Source: a virus. Taken from it: a DNA stretch of 64,000 nt. The notes beneath the pieces are model-generated. The model was given only the letters and a program-made list of their open reading frames with translations, had not been told where the DNA came from and made no database searches. The position numbers were made by a program, and so were the translations under genes. The stretch lies in IMG/VR virus record IMGVR_UViG_3300028840_001395, positions 1-64,000 of that record; one strand, given 5' to 3'. Below, one piece after another: positions 55,012 to 63,540 of this stretch; position 1 is the stretch's first letter, and the number at the start of each line of letters is the position of its first letter.

Positions 55012-57855
55012 CTAGGGGCGGCGAAGCTCGCACTTGTCCCCGGAGCAGAACTTGTCATCGACCTCGTGCTGGGAGCCGGTCATGTCGATGGGGGAGATGC
55101 GGGCAGCCATCTCCTTGTACTCGTCCTCGGAGATAGCCTGGTAGGGCGGGTGCTTGTATCCGTGGTCAGCATCTTCCAGGGGAAGCATCGAGACACCCTT
55201 GAGCCGATCCTCGAAGGATTCCAGGCACGACTGGATGTCCCGGACTTCCTCCTTGTTGAAGGTCACGGTCACGCTGACGGCATTGTTCGCCCAGTGGCGC
55301 TGCATGTCGGCGGCGTTGACGAACTGCTCCCAGATGGTCGCCTCGCACTTGCCCTTGACGAAGTGTTTCTCCGCCACCGGGAAGGCCACGACCGAGGTGT
55401 CATCCGCGTAGTCGTCCGGCTCGACCGTGTACCCGGCCTTCCGGGCAGCCTCGACCAGCGGGCTCGTGTTCGCCACCCGGATGTGCCGGACGTAGAACGG
55501 CGCGTGCGGGTAGTGGATGCCCGGCGTCGCCCCGCAGAGAAGAGACGTGGTGCCGGACGGCTTGACCGTGGTGGTCTTGATGGACAGCGGGACACCCAGC
55601 CAGTCCGAGTAGATGCGGTCGAGCCGGTGGATGTAGTCGTATCCCTTGTCACACCACTGGAGGAAGCCCCGACGCCCGAGCTTCACCATCGCCTGAATGA
55701 TACCGGACATCGAGCAACCGATTCTGCGGTTCCGGGTCATCACCGCGTTGGCCCGAGGAACGTGCGTCGGGACCAGCGTCACCGTCTTGGCGTAGAGGTA
55801 GGCCATCTTCAGGGTGCGCTCGTAGTCGTCGTAGTCGTCATGGTGGGCAGGGAAGGTCTCGACCAGGTTGCACAGTTCGTGGGACTCCAGAAGCTGCTCA
55901 CCGCAGGGGTTGGACCCCATCACGCGCCAGTCCTTGTTGTCCGGCACCCCATCCATCCGCGAGAAGGCCCGAGCGTTCTCCAGCCAAAGGACTCCAGGCT
56001 CGCCGTTGTCCGCGATGCGGGCGGCGACGGTGCTGTAGTCCATGCCCTGGTAGGCATAGACGCTGTTGTTGCTGGCCCAGCGGCGGTCTTCCAGAGCCTT
56101 CTGGTCGCTCTTGAGGTTGATGAACTCATCATCATCGGGCTCACCGAACATGATCTCCGCCGTCCGGCGAATACCTCCGGCGACCACGCCCTTCCCGATG
56201 TAGTTGAAGATGTCCACGATGATGGCCGAGGTGATGCGGTAGGGCTCGCCCGACCCGCTGAACTTCACCTTGGTCACGTCGATCTTTCCGGTGTCCTGAT
56301 GATAGGGCACATTGAACTTGACCTTGACGCCCTTCGGGAGCAACAGGCGGGTGAGGTTCTCCACCATGTCCTGCAAGGGCTTGGGGCCAGAGGCCGTCCC
56401 GCCGAAGGTCTTGAGCGGAACACCACGGCCACGGATCTGCGTGTAGTCGATGTTCAGCGGGTAGTGACCCTTGCCGACGAAGGTGTTGAGGATGACCCTG
56501 ATCAACTCGACCCAACCCTCACGGCTGTCCTCGACCACGTAGGGTTCCTCGGTCGTCCGGGGCATCTGGAGCTTGACCTTGCCAGCCCCCTTGGTGTCCG
56601 CCCCGGTGCCGACGCCGAGCATCGACATATCCATGAGGAAGCAGAAGGGGTCAGCGAAGTCCTCGGAGATGCCCTCGCTCGACACGAAAGCGCAGTTCTG
56701 AAGAGAGGCAGCGCCCCGCTCGTACACCACGTCCGTGCCCATCATCCAGAGGCCACGGCCAGGCGGGAGGAATTTGAAGGCCCACATGCGCTCGAACATG
56801 TCCTGGGCGGACTTCTGCGCTTTCTGCTCGTTCCAGGGCAATCCCATCTGACGGCAGTGGATCTTCTGGATGTTGTAGCATCCCTCCACGACCCGGCGAC
56901 AGGTCTCCCAGAACTCCTCCGTGCGGTCTTCACCCTCGACCTGCCGGGCGTAGGTGTTGTGGCTGGCAAACCCACCCGTAAAATGAGTCTGGATATCTGT
57001 GCTAAGAACAGCGATTTCCTTCTTTCCAGCGGGAAATACACGAACCACCCTAACAATATCATCAGGATCACAGCGGAATGCCCCACCACCCTTCGCTTGG
57101 AGATTCCTTTTGAACACCTCCAACAGACGCTGTGGCTGGAAGATCCCAAGTAGGCGGAACAAGGTTCGTCTTCGATGGGTTCTAAGGTTGTAGACCTGCT
57201 GACGACCCTCTACTTTCTTTCTCATCCCCTTGGTGTAAGGGATGCCCCACTCATCCAACAGGGATTCAACCTTCCGCAACATGGGATTGTCCACCTGAAT
57301 GAACTGAACGCTGTTCATTCGGTCGAAACACCCTTCCCCATCATACGCTGCTGAAAGGTATCCCCCAGAGAAGCTGGTATCAGTGTCCCATACTGGCCCG
57401 AAAGGACGAAGGAGATGAACAGCCCCTCCCTTATGAGTCCCCCCTAACTCTTGTGTCTCCTTCCAATAAAGGCGATTGTCAGTTTCGGACAATTTCACGA
57501 GCCAGGGGTGATCAGGGGTCGCATAAAGGACAGTCCCGTCCTCCAACTCCACCCCAAGAACTTCAGCATCTTCCGTCTCGTTGTGCATCACGATGCCGTG
57601 TCTCAGATGTCTGAGAGCCCGACCTTTGCGCTCAGGGTCAAATCCAATGATGCCCTGACCCACCTGAAGCTCTCCCGCAGGCCTCCATACAAGGTCATCA
57701 CAAAGGACGGGTGTGTCCACCGTGACACACCTCTTGTAGGTGAAGTAGCCCACCGGCCCCCACTCGGGCTGCTTGTCCTTGTACTGATCGAGGAAGTCGG
57801 TGGAGAGGGAGAATACGCGAACCTTGCGGTCTGCCGCAACCTGCTCAAAAATCAT
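55012..57855 (-). CDS. nrdJ: Adenosylcobalamin-dependent ribonucleotide reductase (class II) with in-frame intein
   Basis: 947-aa precursor; after splicing about 689 aa. It reduces ribonucleotides to dNTPs, needing vitamin B12 but no oxygen. Extein motifs: LQNCAFVSSEGISEDF (Cys388, redox pair), SNPCGEQLLESHELCNLVE (Cys651 thiyl radical site, Glu653, Cys662 redox partner), KTTTVKPSGTTSLLCGATPG and a C-terminal CSGDKC pair for re-reduction. The intein spans residues 43-300 and is annotated separately. The N-extein is only 42 residues, ending GYFTYKR and joining TYARQVEG, the normal NrdJ junction. No cobalamin-synthesis gene is seen, so host B12 or a precursor would be used. Confidence 0.95.
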   Translation of the reverse strand: MIFEQVAADRKVRVFSLSTDFLDQYKDKQPEWGPVGYFTYKRCVTVDTPVLCDDLVWRPAGELQVGQGIIGFDPERKGRALRHLRHGIVMHNETEDAEVLGVELEDGTVLYATPDHPWLVKLSETDNRLYWKETQELGGTHKGGAVHLLRPFGPVWDTDTSFSGGYLSAAYDGEGCFDRMNSVQFIQVDNPMLRKVESLLDEWGIPYTKGMRKKVEGRQQVYNLRTHRRRTLFRLLGIFQPQRLLEVFKRNLQAKGGGAFRCDPDDIVRVVRVFPAGKKEIAVLSTDIQTHFTGGFASHNTYARQVEGEDRTEEFWETCRRVVEGCYNIQKIHCRQMGLPWNEQKAQKSAQDMFERMWAFKFLPPGRGLWMMGTDVVYERGAASLQNCAFVSSEGISEDFADPFCFLMDMSMLGVGTGADTKGAGKVKLQMPRTTEEPYVVEDSREGWVELIRVILNTFVGKGHYPLNIDYTQIRGRGVPLKTFGGTASGPKPLQDMVENLTRLLLPKGVKVKFNVPYHQDTGKIDVTKVKFSGSGEPYRITSAIIVDIFNYIGKGVVAGGIRRTAEIMFGEPDDDEFINLKSDQKALEDRRWASNNSVYAYQGMDYSTVAARIADNGEPGVLWLENARAFSRMDGVPDNKDWRVMGSNPCGEQLLESHELCNLVETFPAHHDDYDDYERTLKMAYLYAKTVTLVPTHVPRANAVMTRNRRIGCSMSGIIQAMVKLGRRGFLQWCDKGYDYIHRLDRIYSDWLGVPLSIKTTTVKPSGTTSLLCGATPGIHYPHAPFYVRHIRVANTSPLVEAARKAGYTVEPDDYADDTSVVAFPVAEKHFVKGKCEATIWEQFVNAADMQRHWANNAVSVTVTFNKEEVRDIQSCLESFEDRLKGVSMLPLEDADHGYKHPPYQAISEDEYKEMAARISPIDMTGSQHEVDDKFCSGDKCELRRP
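56956..57729 (-). mobile_element. Intein with LAGLIDADG-type endonuclease remnant or mini-endonuclease in nrdJ
   Basis: 258 aa from Cys43 to Asn300 of the precursor. Splicing block A is CVTVDTPVLCDDLVWRPAGE. Block B is VLYATPDHPWLV (T-x-x-H). A LAGLIDADG-like motif GGYLSAAYDGEGCF is present once. Block G is FTGGFASHN followed by Thr as the +1 residue. The Cys1, block B His, terminal His-Asn and Thr+1 are all intact, so splicing should work. Only one dodecapeptide was seen, so homing activity is doubtful. The DNA looks less G+C-rich than the exteins, consistent with later arrival. Confidence 0.9.
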
Positions 57856-57978
57856 GTACTACTCGCTCCCGTTGAAAGAACACCCTGGTTCCCATCTGCG
57901 AAGATTTGGATTCCCCGTCCCCGCAGATGTACGTCCATAGAACAGATCCTATCAATGGACTATCGAACCAGGATCACC

Positions 57979-58965
57979 CTACCCGCAGATCGCAAGAAGG
58001 CGCGCGGTCAAACCTGTCCACGGTGCAACATGACCCGACAACACCGCCCGCTGAGATTCTCCAATGACCTTCAACAATCTGACGACTTCTTCTCTCTTCC
58101 AACCCCGCACCTGGGGCAACAATTTGTTCTTGTAAAACCAAGGGTTCTCTCGAAGCATGTCGGCTGCTTCGTCTGGACTCCTATCCCGGACTTCGATGGC
58201 CCCCAGCCAGCGCACCGCTGTCCGCCCCAGCCAGCCGCACACGGCCATTGTCGGGTCGCCCTTGTGCGTGTTCTTCACCCTGGTCAATGCCCTCGATACA
58301 CCCACAGCTTTCTTGGTTGAGAGTGCCTCGGTGATCGGGGACAGCGAAGCCTCCATCATGGGAGCCATCATGGGCTTGATCTGCGCCCCGGTCAGCTCAT
58401 CCACCCCATCGAGGTCGGCCAGCAAGCACATCTTCATCAGCTCGAACGAGAGCACCCCGAAGTCTGACCCACACCTGGTCACGAGGGCTCGGGCCAGACG
58501 CTCGGAGAGCTTCTTCTTGTATCGCTTGACCTCCGTGACACAGAACTCCACCGCCTGGGCTTCGGCTTCCCAGGGCTTACTCGCCGGGGCGGCGGGGTAG
58601 TTCCGATGGAGATTGGCCGGGAGCTTCTTGAGCCACTTGCCGAACTTGGTGTTGCCCTTGGGGTCATCCGCGTAGTCGAGCAAGAGGACGATGCCCTCAT
58701 CGCCGTCATCAAGATGCTCCTGAAGCAAGGTCAAGTCGGCCTTCTCGGGCTTGCTGACCACGACTAGAATCTGGGTCTCATCATCGAACAGCAATCCAGC
58801 CTGGGACAGCGCCGCCCGTAGGTCGGACTTACTCGACCCATCCACGTAGTCGATTCTCCAGCCCGCCTTCTTCTGAACCTTGATGGCCTCGGCCACAGCC
58901 CGTCGCTGCAGGAGTCCTTGCGACCCAGAGATAGCGGTGATGGTGACGGGCTTCTTCTCGGCCAT
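57979..58965 (-). CDS. holA: DNA polymerase III delta-subunit-like (clamp loader)
   Basis: 328 aa, the HolA length. N-terminus ITAISGSQGLLQRRAVAEAI and GWRIDYVDGSSKSDLRAALS resemble delta's NTP-binding-like fold without a working P-loop. LFDDETQILVVVSKPEKADL and DEGIVLLLDYADDPKGNTKF follow the delta pattern. A helical lid/collar (SFELMKMCLLADLDGVDELT) follows, then PWFYKNKLLPQVRGWKREEV at the end. It would open the beta ring. Start and stop overlap neighbours by TGATG. Confidence 0.8.
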   Translation of the reverse strand: MAEKKPVTITAISGSQGLLQRRAVAEAIKVQKKAGWRIDYVDGSSKSDLRAALSQAGLLFDDETQILVVVSKPEKADLTLLQEHLDDGDEGIVLLLDYADDPKGNTKFGKWLKKLPANLHRNYPAAPASKPWEAEAQAVEFCVTEVKRYKKKLSERLARALVTRCGSDFGVLSFELMKMCLLADLDGVDELTGAQIKPMMAPMMEASLSPITEALSTKKAVGVSRALTRVKNTHKGDPTMAVCGWLGRTAVRWLGAIEVRDRSPDEAADMLRENPWFYKNKLLPQVRGWKREEVVRLLKVIGESQRAVLSGHVAPWTGLTARLLAICG

Positions 58966-59270
58966 CAGACGACCGACCGCAGCCCTTCCTTGAGCGCACG
59001 GACTCGGGCCGAAGGAGGCCGCTCGGGCACCGGGATACTCCAGTAGGAGTCGGGATACACGGGCCGGAGGATGGACTCCATGAAAGGAATCTCACTGAAT
59101 CCAGCAAAGGCCACCGATACCGGGATCTCATGGTGGGTGTCGTCGTCCAGATCCCAGAACCCGAACAGGGCCTCCTTGGGTGAGTCCGACCACCCAAGTT
59201 CGTGTCCGTTCTCCCGACGCAGCTCGAACTCGTCTATCCAGGCTCGCAGGCTGTCATACTTGATGCTCAT
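58965..59270 (-). CDS. Small hypothetical protein between clamp-loader genes
   Basis: 101 aa from ATG 59270 (TGATG with the delta'-like stop). Contains KYDSLRAWIDEFELRRENGH, EALFGFWDLDDDTHHEIPVS and YPDSYWSIPVPERPP. No family recognised. Coupled at both ends to clamp-loader genes. Confidence 0.6.
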   Translation of the reverse strand: MSIKYDSLRAWIDEFELRRENGHELGWSDSPKEALFGFWDLDDDTHHEIPVSVAFAGFSEIPFMESILRPVYPDSYWSIPVPERPPSARVRALKEGLRSVV

Positions 59271-59884
59271 CAGGTTCCCTCCACCAGAGCGGCAGCAATC
59301 TCTATCTGCGTCGGGTTCCGCCACCGAGTCACGGGACGAAGGCGCTCCCACAAGGCCAACTTTGCCGGATCATCGAGGTCAGCACTCAAGACGCCCGCGA
59401 TGGCGTTGAGCAACTCGACCTCCTTGCCCTTGACCCGGAAGAGAGCGGAACCGACTCGGTAGGTCTCGTTGAGGGTCACGGCCTCGACTAGCTCCCAGGC
59501 TGCCGTGACGACATCCTCATCTTCCTCGACATCTTCCAGGGTCGGAGCCCAGCGTTCCAGACAGCGAGAACGGATGGTCGGGGATACTCCGCCGAGATCG
59601 TTGGCCCACAGGATAGGGGTCACCACCTCGGGGTTGAACTCCTCGATGCGCTTGAGCAGCACGTCGCTGGCCTTGGGCCAAGCCAGATCCATCGGCCCGA
59701 CCACGAGGACACCGGCTTCCATGCCCACGGGAGGGGAGAGAAGAGAGGCTACGACCTCGCGGGCTTCGGCGGCTTTGAGCCCGTCGTCACCGAAGGGGGG
59801 AGCCACCAGACGCCCCAACGTAGGGGCTTCTGCGAGGGCAGCTTCTCTTGCTCCGGGGCCGTGGAACAGAATGCAGGATGCCAC
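59270..59884 (-). CDS. holB: DNA polymerase III delta'-like protein, reduced
   Basis: 204 aa from GTG 59884. N-terminus ASCILFHGPGAREAALAEAP is a P-loop-like start lacking the GKT. Typical delta' phrases follow: DVLLKRIEEFNPEVVTPILW, then ANDLGGVSPTIRSRCLERWA, the conserved 'SRC' arginine-finger motif. It is shorter than E. coli delta' (334 aa); the collar domain seems abbreviated. Neighbouring delta and distant gamma/tau make a full loader. Confidence 0.75.
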   Translation of the reverse strand: MASCILFHGPGAREAALAEAPTLGRLVAPPFGDDGLKAAEAREVVASLLSPPVGMEAGVLVVGPMDLAWPKASDVLLKRIEEFNPEVVTPILWANDLGGVSPTIRSRCLERWAPTLEDVEEDEDVVTAAWELVEAVTLNETYRVGSALFRVKGKEVELLNAIAGVLSADLDDPAKLALWERLRPVTRWRNPTQIEIAAALVEGT

Positions 59885-59904
59885 CAGGTCACCTCTCTAG
59901 ACCT

Positions 59905-59929
59905 TCTACCCCACGCGAGGGGTGAATGA
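59905..59929 (-). promoter_or_regulatory. Bipartite promoter-like element upstream of the delta'/delta operon
   Basis: Minus strand TCATT (59929-59925), 15 bp, GTAGA (59909-59905). Confidence 0.45.
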
Positions 59930-59931
59930 CT

Positions 59932-60135
59932 CTAGGTGGTGACGTGAAAAGGCTGTCCGCAGGTGAGGCACTTGTAGCGGATGGTACGACCCCCGGCTGC
60001 GGGGTTGAATGCTCCTCGGTGAGAGGGTGCGCCATGACCTCGCATGAACACGATCTCGGCCTGCTGACCCTCACAGTCGTTCTTCGCCCGACAGGCGACC
60101 CACACCTTGTCTCCGACCTTGGGCTTGTCCGCCAT
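59932..60135 (-). CDS. Small zinc-binding hypothetical protein
   Basis: 67 aa. Begins KVGDKVWVACRAKNDCEGQQ, an SH3-like strand start with Cys, and ends RTIRYKCLTCGQPFHV with a CxxC. Four cysteines could bind zinc. Coupled to the next gene by TGATG. Function unknown. Confidence 0.6.
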   Translation of the reverse strand: MADKPKVGDKVWVACRAKNDCEGQQAEIVFMRGHGAPSHRGAFNPAAGGRTIRYKCLTCGQPFHVTT

Positions 60136-60656
60136 CAGTCCTCCACGATGGGGTAGTTCAAATCCCCGGCCTCGTCATCCACGATAGGGAAACCAGAGTC
60201 ACCGATAGACCCTACCCGGACAATGGGGTCTCCATCACCTTCCAGGTCAGAATCTTCGGTCACCATGCTCTCGGGGTCGGGAGGGATGAAGCCCAGCTCT
60301 TGAAGCCTGCGACGAAGGGTACCTGCCAGGTAGTCGATGTAGGTGTTGTAGTCCCCTCGACCGACCAGGTTCAGGTTGTTCTGGTTCCGGGTGCCATCCG
60401 AGTGGAATACCTGGTTGGCGGGATCTTTCAGCATGGGGACGACCCCGAACTGCCAGACATCCCACCTGACACTGAAGGGGAAGAAGGCAGTATCCCCTGA
60501 ACGGAGTACCTCTGGCCCTCCCCAGTTGACCACGACTTCCTCGGAGGGTCGAGAACGAAAGCTACCAGGGAAGTTGATCTGGGCTCTCCGCATGAGGATA
60601 TAGAAGCATCCCACAGCAATCTGGTAGATCTCACTATCCGACAGGGCAAGAGCCAT
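60135..60656 (-). CDS. Hypothetical protein, first gene of the replication operon
   Basis: 173 aa. N-terminal helix (LSDSEIYQIAVGCFYILMRR), then a beta region (VLRSGDTAFFPFSVRWDVWQ) and an acidic C-terminus with two similar units (GDPIVRVGSIGDSGFPIVDD and AGDLNYPIVED). No family recognised. Directly follows the long leader with GAAACTTT repeats. Confidence 0.6.
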   Translation of the reverse strand: MALALSDSEIYQIAVGCFYILMRRAQINFPGSFRSRPSEEVVVNWGGPEVLRSGDTAFFPFSVRWDVWQFGVVPMLKDPANQVFHSDGTRNQNNLNLVGRGDYNTYIDYLAGTLRRRLQELGFIPPDPESMVTEDSDLEGDGDPIVRVGSIGDSGFPIVDDEAGDLNYPIVED

Positions 60657-61452
60657 CTTTTGGCCTCCCTATCTACTCTGCCCTATAGACAGACTCTCGG
60701 ACACTTCCTTCAAACCTTGAACCCCGTATCTCGAAACTTTCTATCCACTAGGGACAGATATATTGAAACTTTGCGATGAAAGTCTGTTCTTTTTAGAGAA
60801 TTGACGAAACTTTCGGAATTTTGATAGACCCCGACCAAGGAAGCAAGGGCTTCCGGGGTGCTTCTTCCTGTCATCCGGTCTTTCTGCTCCGTGTAGGATT
60901 GGAAAGAGAAGATGAAGAGGAAGTAGCTTTGATGCTGCTTCTGTTTCTACGGTCGTCCTTCGGACTTCCTCTCTCCTCTCTCTTAGTAGAGGTCGGTCAG
61001 AGGTCGGAGGATAGGTTCTCCGAGGACAGGAGAGCTACTCAACCAGAAGGCGTCCTTCTTCCTTCTGGTGGCTCTCTCCCAGACCCTCTCACCCATGACA
61101 TTCTGGATGAGTAGGGTACGCCGCTTGGCTGCCTCCCTCTCTGAGGTCTTGAAGGACAAGATGCAAGAGAGGGTTGGTGGAAGGCTGACTTGTCAGAGAG
61201 CCAGGAACCGATTCAAGGGGCGCTCACATCTAGCTCAATGGCTTCCCCTCCGGTTACCCAGATACCAGTCATCGGAGAGATCCAGACCGACCTGGAAGCT
61301 CACCTAGCCCCCTGAACTGTATCCCGTAGTGGGAAATTGAGCCGAGGCGCTACTGGTACGCTTGCCTGTAAAGAACAAGAGAATCGGTTCTTCCGAATGA
61401 TCAAGATGCCAGAGCGTCACAGACCTGTCAAGAACGTAGTGTGGAAAGCCTG
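60657..61452. promoter_or_regulatory. 0.8-kb non-coding leader with three GAAACTTT repeats
   Basis: No gene convinces me here. The part next to the replication operon is A+T-rich and holds three direct GAAACTTT copies at 60733-60740, 60765-60772 and 60806-60813 (AAAGTTTC on the transcribed strand), spaced 32 and 41 bp. They lie 77-157 bp upstream of the first start codon and could be binding sites or part of an origin or early promoter. The remaining ~600 bp is pyrimidine/purine-skewed with two weak plus-strand frames (60821-61114 and 61068-61307) that lack ribosome sites and look non-coding. No tRNA cloverleaf was found. Confidence 0.5.
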
Positions 61453-63537
61453 TCAGGGGGCGGAGTTGGCCCACTCCTCGTAGGATGAAGGTTGGCCGAA
61501 CCAGCGGGTGATCTCCTGGTCGGTCTTGCCTTCCATCCAGCGGGTCGTGATCCGCTCGATCATCACGTCGGAGGCCCGACGCTTCCGCTTCTGCTTCTTG
61601 ATCACGTCGGCCCAGTCGGGCTTCTTCTGGAACCAGGGGATGCGGTTGGACTCGAACTTCTGCTGAATCTCACCCAGGATGGAACTGTTGCTCCACAGGG
61701 CATCGAAGAACAGCTTCCAGCCCTTGGGCCAGTACTTCTGGCTCAAGTCTGTCGGCTGAACGCCGACCACTTGGGCCACTTCCTTCTTGGCGGGGATGCG
61801 GCTCTGGTTGACCACGATGTCCAGCCAGGCGGACATCACATCTTCAGTCTTGCCCTTCCCCTGCCAGGAACGCCGCATCACGTCACGGATCTTCTTCCCG
61901 AGGGGATCCTTGCTCCAGAGGACGAGATCCATCAGGTAGGAGCCAGCCTCCCGCTTCTCAGCCTCGGTGTCCGCGATCTCCAGTTCCTCGCCCTCGACGC
62001 CCACGGGAACCTGCTGGTGATACTTCTGGATGGTCTTGGCCTCGTTGACCACCTTCCGGCCCAGGTAGGCCTTGAGCTTGCCCCCGGCGACGGACTTGGG
62101 GGTCTCCGCGCCCTTCTTGATCTTGTCGCCTAGATTCTTCCCGGCCTCGTAGGGGGGACGCTTGAGGCCGGACTCGGAACCATCGAAGCTGAGGCCCATC
62201 AGCGCGGAGTTGAGGATGTCGAAGGGCTCGATGGGCACGCTGTAGGTTCTGGCGGTCGCCTTGATCGCCATCTCCAGGATGCCATACATCCCCGAGTACT
62301 TCTTGTCGAACCACTCCGGCTGGACAGAGAAGCCGTTGTCCGCGAACCAGGCCCGTGCCTGGTCGAGTCCACGCTGGCCCTTGTCGAACCAGGTGCCCAC
62401 CTTGACTCCGGCAGCCCCTTCGAGCACCTGGGCGCGGAGCATCTTGTCGTAATCGTCCGCCATCGAGGCCAGAATCCAGCGTGCGGCGACTCGGAAACGG
62501 GCATCCTTGATGCTGGCTGCCCTGAGCAGCTTGAGCACGGTTCTCGCGGTCTTGATGTTCATTTCACACCTATCCGATCTTGATGCCTTACGTCGGCGGA
62601 ACTTCTTGGAAAAGAGTATCTCGGGGTCAGGCCTCTGTTGGAACCAGGGGAGCCCTTCCATCTCGTATCGCTTCTGGAGCTGTGCCTGGAGACTCTGATT
62701 GGCCCAAAGGGCGTCGAACACCCTTCGCCAAGCCCTTGGCCAGTACTTCTGGCTCAAGTCCTGTGGGAGGACTCCGGCTCGTTGAGCGACTTCCTTCTTC
62801 GGGGGGATACGCTTCTCGGTCTCCACGATGTCGAGCCAGGTGTTCATCACCTCTTCGGTGCGGCCCGTGCCCGCCCAGGTTTTCCTCATGAAGTCGCGGA
62901 TCTTCCTGCCCAGTGAATCTTGAGGTTGTCTGAAGATGATCTCCAAGAGGAAATCTCCGGCTTCCTCATCGCTGGCTGGCACAGGGGCGTCGTAGTCTTC
63001 AGGCAGGGATTCAAACTTCTTCTGTCGATTGGCCTCGGTGTATATCCCTCTTACCATGTAGCCCTGAAGGTCACGGTTGGCGGCCACGTTTGGACTCATC
63101 CTTCCAGAGAGGATAGCCTCAGCCTGATTCTTCCCGGCCTCGAAGACGGGACGCGACTTCTTCAGCTTCTCCGGGTCGATGATGCTCAGACCCATGAGGT
63201 AGTCGTGGATGACCTCGTAGGGGTCGAGCGACAAGTTGAGCCTCTTGAGTGCCCGCTGGATCTCCTTCATCACGATGTTGTAGACCACGGTGGAATCCAT
63301 GTCGAACCAGCGAGGGTCGAGTTCGTATCCTCGGTCGAGGAAGTACTTCTCGGCCTGCTGGAGACCCTTCTTTCCACGCTTCCACCAGGTATCGGGACGG
63401 ACTCCAGCGACCCCTTCAAGCATCTGCGTCCGCATGAAACGGTCGTATTCGGTGGACATCGAGGCCAGAATCACCCGAACACGGGGGTCTGATCTCCCGA
63501 GGAGCTTGATGATCGCTGCCGCTACACGAATATCCAT
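61453..63537 (-). CDS. Tandemly duplicated protein, possibly sigma-factor-like
   Basis: 694 aa comprising two paralogous units, residues ~1-322 and ~326-690. Both start with a basic helix (MDIRVAAAIIKLLGR; MNIKTARTVLKLLRA), then ILASM-x-x-[ED]YD-x-[FM][ML]R, [QK]-x-LEG-[VA]AGV, a central Pro-[YF]-[ED]-[VI]-[IL] with [YL]MGLS and [FY]EAGKN, and a C-terminal HTH-like KKEVAQ-x-x-GV-x-P-x-DLSQKYWP. The central MGLS region followed by YL-x-x-x-V and the late HTH recall sigma regions 2 and 4, but weakly. An internal ATG at 62562 with AGGTG six bases before could make unit 2 alone. First gene of the leftward set, opposite the plus-strand gene. Confidence 0.75.
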   Translation of the reverse strand: MDIRVAAAIIKLLGRSDPRVRVILASMSTEYDRFMRTQMLEGVAGVRPDTWWKRGKKGLQQAEKYFLDRGYELDPRWFDMDSTVVYNIVMKEIQRALKRLNLSLDPYEVIHDYLMGLSIIDPEKLKKSRPVFEAGKNQAEAILSGRMSPNVAANRDLQGYMVRGIYTEANRQKKFESLPEDYDAPVPASDEEAGDFLLEIIFRQPQDSLGRKIRDFMRKTWAGTGRTEEVMNTWLDIVETEKRIPPKKEVAQRAGVLPQDLSQKYWPRAWRRVFDALWANQSLQAQLQKRYEMEGLPWFQQRPDPEILFSKKFRRRKASRSDRCEMNIKTARTVLKLLRAASIKDARFRVAARWILASMADDYDKMLRAQVLEGAAGVKVGTWFDKGQRGLDQARAWFADNGFSVQPEWFDKKYSGMYGILEMAIKATARTYSVPIEPFDILNSALMGLSFDGSESGLKRPPYEAGKNLGDKIKKGAETPKSVAGGKLKAYLGRKVVNEAKTIQKYHQQVPVGVEGEELEIADTEAEKREAGSYLMDLVLWSKDPLGKKIRDVMRRSWQGKGKTEDVMSAWLDIVVNQSRIPAKKEVAQVVGVQPTDLSQKYWPKGWKLFFDALWSNSSILGEIQQKFESNRIPWFQKKPDWADVIKKQKRKRRASDVMIERITTRWMEGKTDQEITRWFGQPSSYEEWANSAP

Positions 63538-63540
63538 CAT

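Noticed and set aside
60821-61307. Two overlapping plus-strand frames (97 and 79 codons) in the 0.8-kb leader
   Set aside because: No good ribosome site, weak start codons, skewed composition and no protein-like pattern. They may be chance frames in a regulatory region.
61200-61320. A TAGCTCAATGG string resembling a tRNA D-arm
   Set aside because: No anticodon stem, T-arm or acceptor pairing could be built around it on either strand.
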